A stretch of 64,000 nucleotides of DNA from Anoplolepis gracilipes (Eukaryota; Arthropoda; Insecta; Hymenoptera; Formicidae): assembly GCF_047496725.1 (NCBI RefSeq), contig NW_027328669.1, positions 2,241,823 to 2,305,822 on the forward strand, read 5' to 3'. A program made the translations under genes and the position numbers. Below are positions 59,706 through 64,000 of this stretch, in pieces. The first letter of the stretch is position 1. Each line of letters starts with the position of its first letter. The notes below the pieces were generated by a model. That model ran no database searches and had not been told where the DNA came from. It saw nothing but the letters and a program-made list of their open reading frames with translations.

Positions 59706-60004
59706 GTTGTTACGTCCCGCCGCTGTCACCAGTTGTTACGTCCTCTGCGTTCGCGAGCGAGGTGCGGTTACGATGGTTGGTGTACGCGGATCGCGGTGGC
59801 CGAGCGGTAAACCTGTCACGATCAGCGTAGCGGTGCACCGGAAACTAGAGGTCGGGACGTAATAGATAATAGGGAGGATGTGAAGTGAGTAGACAATGAA
59901 TGCAGATTGTTTACGTATACTGATTTTTATGTATTTATCATTATTTTATAATAAACATATATGTACAGTTATATTATATTTTTCAAGACGATTAGACAAT
60001 TAAA

Positions 60005-60421
60005 TCACGGACGGTTATCAGGAGGCGAATTGATAGGTGCTTCAGCGGACGACAGGATGCATACTCGCCCGAAGAAAGCCTGGGAGGAAATGATCCTCGG
60101 TTGCGTAATCCCGAAGTCTATCAACGGCAGGGGCACGGGCCACGGACGGTATTCGATAGGCGGTAAGGGCCTATGTGAGGAAGCGACGACCCCGCTACTG
60201 GATGCCGGTGGTGTGACGGCGTCGTGTAGCTGGTCAGGGGTTGATGACTCCGATGTATGGGTTCCCGGTGGAGGGTAAGTGAAATACCCGACGGATGCTG
60301 GGCTCTGACTACCTGGTGGCGACGCAGCTGTTCGGACCGTCAGGTAGGAGCCGCCTTGGTATAGTGACCGGATGAGGCGCTTCAATTGGTGAGCACGCCC
60401 TGCTCGACGTGACCGACCCAT
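60005..60421 (-). CDS. LTR-encoded arginine-rich small protein (A3 5' LTR)
   Basis: 138 aa, same translation as A1. In the 5' LTR it lies in the leader of the genomic RNA, upstream of gag, and would be the first sizeable ORF. Confidence 0.58.
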   Translation of the reverse strand: MGRSRRAGRAHQLKRLIRSLYQGGSYLTVRTAASPPGSQSPASVGYFTYPPPGTHTSESSTPDQLHDAVTPPASSSGVVASSHRPLPPIEYRPWPVPLPLIDFGITQPRIISSQAFFGRVCILSSAEAPINSPPDNRP

Positions 60422-60682
60422 GACGCAGCTAAGAAGGTAAGCGAAATCATAATCGACGCCATAGTTGAATACGCGGAGGGGTATAGACTGGGGTTAGTAA
60501 TAGTAACGCGAGTGATGAAAAGGAAAAAAAAAAACATACGCGTTAAAGTAAATTGGTAAACGAGTTGACTTGACCTTATCTGACGGGTTGCGGGGACAGG
60601 GTGAGCCTTAATGAGTTTACTTTAATTTAATATTTATTCTATATTTTAGATCAAGAAGAGCGATCGGAGGAATTGTGAGAGA

Positions 60683-61235
60683 CGCCCTGACAGAGGCGCG
60701 GTTCGTGGACTGAGAGGAGGCAGATCGCCCTGACAGAGGCGCGCTGCACGCTAGGAGGCGGAATGCCCTGAAAGAGGCGCTCCTCGGAGAAGAGAGTCGT
60801 TCGCCCTGAGAGAGGCGTGCGACCTAGAGAGGGGTAGTCCGGCTCTGAAGGAGGCGCACTACGAAGGATGAAGGCAGAGCCGCCCTGAATGAGGCGCACT
60901 GCTAGAAGGGACGTAGAATCGCCCTGAAAGAGGCACACTACGTAGGAAGGATGTAGGTCGCCCTGGAGGAGGCGCCCTACGGTGTAGGTAAGAATGGTTA
61001 TCGCTCTCTGTCTAATGACATTCCCTATGAAGACGTCCGAATAAAATATTAATCTCTTCGATTATAAGTTACAGATATCTGAGGCTCTGGGTATGTCAAG
61101 GCGGACGTCGCGGACCTTGCCACTGGTGAGCGGATAAGGGAAAAGAAAAGAAAAAAAAAGAAAGAAAGAAAAGAGAAAAAAAAAATATATATAGGAAGAA
61201 GCTATAGGGAATACAAGAACGCCCTGGAGGAGGCG
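60683..61235 (-). repeat. array of nine hairpin units (A3 5' LTR)
   Basis: Eight units from 60683 to 60974 and one at 61220-61235. Confidence 0.7.
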
Positions 61236-62333
61236 CGCGTCGCCGCAGGATGAAAGAGAGAGCCCGAAGTAGGCTTGAAGGAAGGATGACCTCGTCAGAT
61301 AAGTAGCACTAATTTGCCCGATAATTTCAATATTAAAATTAGAATAGAAAGCTTGTCTTTATATTTACAGGTATAGACGCGAGAGGTTAACGGCGAGAAG
61401 AATTGACACCGAAAAGATGACCGACGCCCGGAATGGACAGGGGCCGCGAACTGACACAAGTATGTATATTTCGAGTAATTACACGTAAACAATATGATTA
61501 ATGATTACACGAATATATCTTAATAATTACGACAACGTACTCACTTCACTAAATTGTTATGTGTTACAGGAACCACTGGGAAGCACACTGTAACGCGGGT
61601 GTACACAAGAATGTGGATCTACAATATTAGTATTACAACATTAGTTAATAGAACTTTCCTTCGACTATGATTTCACGCACAGACTAGTTTCGGACGCGTA
61701 AACGATATTATAGATAGGCGGCATTAACAATTGCATGGAGAGGAAAAGATAATACGCTTATATTGTTGATAGAAGTAATTCACTGCAAACGAAAATTTAG
61801 ATAAAATATCCTTAAAAGTGATAGATAGAATTCGATATGTATTGTGAGCGCCGTGGAAATCGATAAAGAGAAAGGAAATATAATAGTAACAGTGGATACA
61901 AATAATCAAGAATAGATTTATACGACAGTAAACGTAAGAACTGAAGGCTAATTAATAGTATTCGCGATATGCTAGTCTCGAAGTCTCTCTGAATTAATGA
62001 TTTTGTGTGAATAATACCGTAATGAACTAGAAACCACTGATTCGAAGATATAATATTAATTACACTGCGCGAAAACTTGCGAGAGCGTATGTATGATTGA
62101 ATGTTATAAGGATAACCGATTATTAAATCGTATAAATGACTGTCTGTACGTACAATGAATTTACTGGGTACTGTATGAATCGAGTATTGACTGCTGATCG
62201 AATACTGATTATGCGAAAACTGAATGGTCGGAACGAACCGTACAACAGATTTTACTGTCGGGCGAAAGCCGAATACTAAATATGATCTGAACTGTCTAAT
62301 GATCTGAACTGTCTAGGCGAGAACTGAATACTC

Positions 62334-62367
62334 TGATTTTTGAGCACACGGTGCTCCCGTTTATATA
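62334..62367 (-). promoter_or_regulatory. LTR core promoter (A3 5' LTR), the likely genomic promoter
   Basis: TATATAAA at 62367-62360, A+1 at about 62334. The transcript would run leftward through the leader, gag, pol and env. Confidence 0.6.
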
Positions 62368-63660
62368 CCCGTGGTCGCTGAGGGCTCCCACCTTCTGAAT
62401 TATAGCGCGCGCAACGTGGTCCGATCCTGGTCATGCTTGTTTGTCACGGGTATCACGCGCCGGGCAATAGTAAGCTATCACGGTGTTTGTCCGAAATTTT
62501 CACGTGATCCGGCGGTTCCTGAATGTTCTAGAACCTTCGGGACTAGCATTATAATGTAATATCTATATCGTTATTTCTAGATATATCGCAATTATTACTA
62601 GCGTTACGATAACTTATCTGATTAATTACTTATCGCCGCATTGTATTATAGCGTTGTACTTAAATAATTGTAGAGATATGAGAGCATTACGCTAATTAAC
62701 TTATTAATTAACAATTATCTATGATGTCGCATAATGTTATTCGTGGATTACAAGATCTAAATTAGTCTACAGACGTTAAACTCGCTATTATATAACTATA
62801 TGTATGTATGTATATCATTATAACTAGTAGTAAAGGTTTATATATTTATATATATGTAATAATGGTATAAATGCACATGTAATATGCCGTGATATATTTA
62901 CAATGGATGGATGAGGAGTGTGTAAGTGTGTATAAATGCATAAATTTAAGACAAGTTTATATTGTGAGAGGTTGAGTGTGTAATTTAAGTGATACGCTTG
63001 GAATATGTATGAATTAGTTATAAGATCCGAAACTATTGCGTTACCATGTATATGATACATTGATTATGTGTATGTTAATATATGAATATGCCTGTAATAA
63101 GTTTATAATAGGTTTATTGAGAGTGCTTTATTTGTGCGTACTAATGGGTCACTATGTATATAAATTATTTATAGAGTGTGTGTATTTGCGTGTTACTGGG
63201 TGGATAATATGTCTATAATAGTCAGATACTGATTAAACATTGTGTAGATGATAAGTTTATAACGCGCGTATTTTTGTATCACCGGGTATATTAAGTGACT
63301 ATTGTTATATAATTTTATGGTGTGTTTGTTAAGGAGCGTGTATCTATGTAATTATTTCTGGGTGTTCATTATGCGTTTATACTTGGTTTATGTAGTGTAT
63401 GATGTGTGTATTATCGTACCACCGTATATATAGGTATGGTCCTTTTGTTTATTATGCATATGTATATTGTAATTATCATTCATCCTCAATAAAATGATAA
63501 CGAAGTTTTGAGAATATTATCACGTTCAAGTTATTTCAGACACCTTGTATAAGTAAGAGTTAATTAAGTAATTGTATATATTGAGTGTGACTATTTAACT
63601 TTAGTTATCTTCCAGAGCTTTATTCGTTTTAAACTCTTTATGGGATATTTATATTGTTTT

Positions 63661-63693
<33 letters not shown>

Positions 63694-64000
63694 GTATTAT
63701 GAGTGGTTCATTTTAATTATTATTGGTTTTAATTGATTACTTAAATATTGTCTGAGCCTCGAGGAGTTCTTGTCAGGTCATTATAATTTGCCTTTAAAAC
63801 ATCTGTGGATTATGATATCTGCAGCGAGTCGCATATATATATATATATATATGTATATGTGCATGCACCAAGTTATCTCCATGGTTGATATATGAAATAA
63901 TTATAAATGATAGCTGACCGGATTTTTATTGGCAAACCAAATTGGATTCATGGTAAGGAATTATTATGCAGAAGATGGGTTTGATCGAATCTTTTATTAT

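Larger units (their letters stand above)
45278..64000 (-). mobile_element. Ty3/gypsy element A3, 5' LTR cut by window edge
   Basis: 3' LTR 45278-50998, polypurine tract, env, pol, gag, primer-binding site, 5' LTR 59708 to beyond 64000. Its two LTRs share private variants (for example TCCTTAAAAG and ACTAGTTTCGG, which A1's 5' LTR lacks), so they belong to one insertion. Inserted in an A LTR of opposite orientation. Confidence 0.92.
59708..64000 (-). repeat. A3 5' LTR, first 4293 bp from its inner end, cut by window edge
   Basis: R-U5 and part of U3. Also carries the tRNA-like fossil at 59786-59860 (plus strand). Confidence 0.92.

Overview
The window is insect-type repetitive DNA made almost entirely of nested Ty3/gypsy-class LTR retrotransposons. 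I see no host gene. The DNA is AT-rich, the primer-binding sites match the 3' end of an animal tRNA-Leu, and the env gene resembles chuvirus-like glycoproteins found in insect genomes. An insect, perhaps a hymenopteran, is likely, but the species cannot be read from this sequence.

Two families are present. Family A (LTR about 5.72-5.78 kb, gag-pol-env) occurs as A1 (minus strand, 1-14925, 3' LTR cut by the window edge), A2 (plus strand, 22828-34601, its 5' LTR, gag and protease lost), an LTR fragment (plus strand, 42532-45277) and A3 (minus strand, 45278 to beyond 64000). Family B (LTR 4337 bp, gag-pol) occurs twice, as mirror images at 14926-22804 (minus) and 34655-42531 (plus). Both B copies are cut at the same base of pol, where an A LTR begins. 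The block 12180-22804 is therefore a near-identical inverted copy of 34655-45277, with A2 in the spacer. A3 later inserted into the A LTR of the right arm.

How the parts work together: transcription should start inside the 5' LTR at a TATA/initiator pair (A1: TATA 11858-11865, start near 11832). The RNA then has a 2.6 kb R-U5 leader that carries a nine-copy array of short CGCC...GGCG hairpins and a small arginine-rich ORF. After the tRNA-Leu primer-binding site come gag, pol in the -1 frame (a GGGAAAC slippery site followed by a hairpin) and env, which has its own splice acceptor. All three A pol genes carry different single-base frameshifts, while all three env ORFs are open. Family B has the same plan with a CCCAAAC slippery site.

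The most unusual feature is that both LTR families, whose LTRs otherwise look unrelated, encode a homologous small basic protein inside the LTR. It has an N-terminal SRRAG-x2-H basic motif and a C-terminal aromatic WPxPL motif. In family A the ORF lies next to the structured RNA array. This arrangement resembles the regulatory circuits of complex retroviruses (Rev/RRE, or MMTV Sag in the LTR), but that function is inference only.
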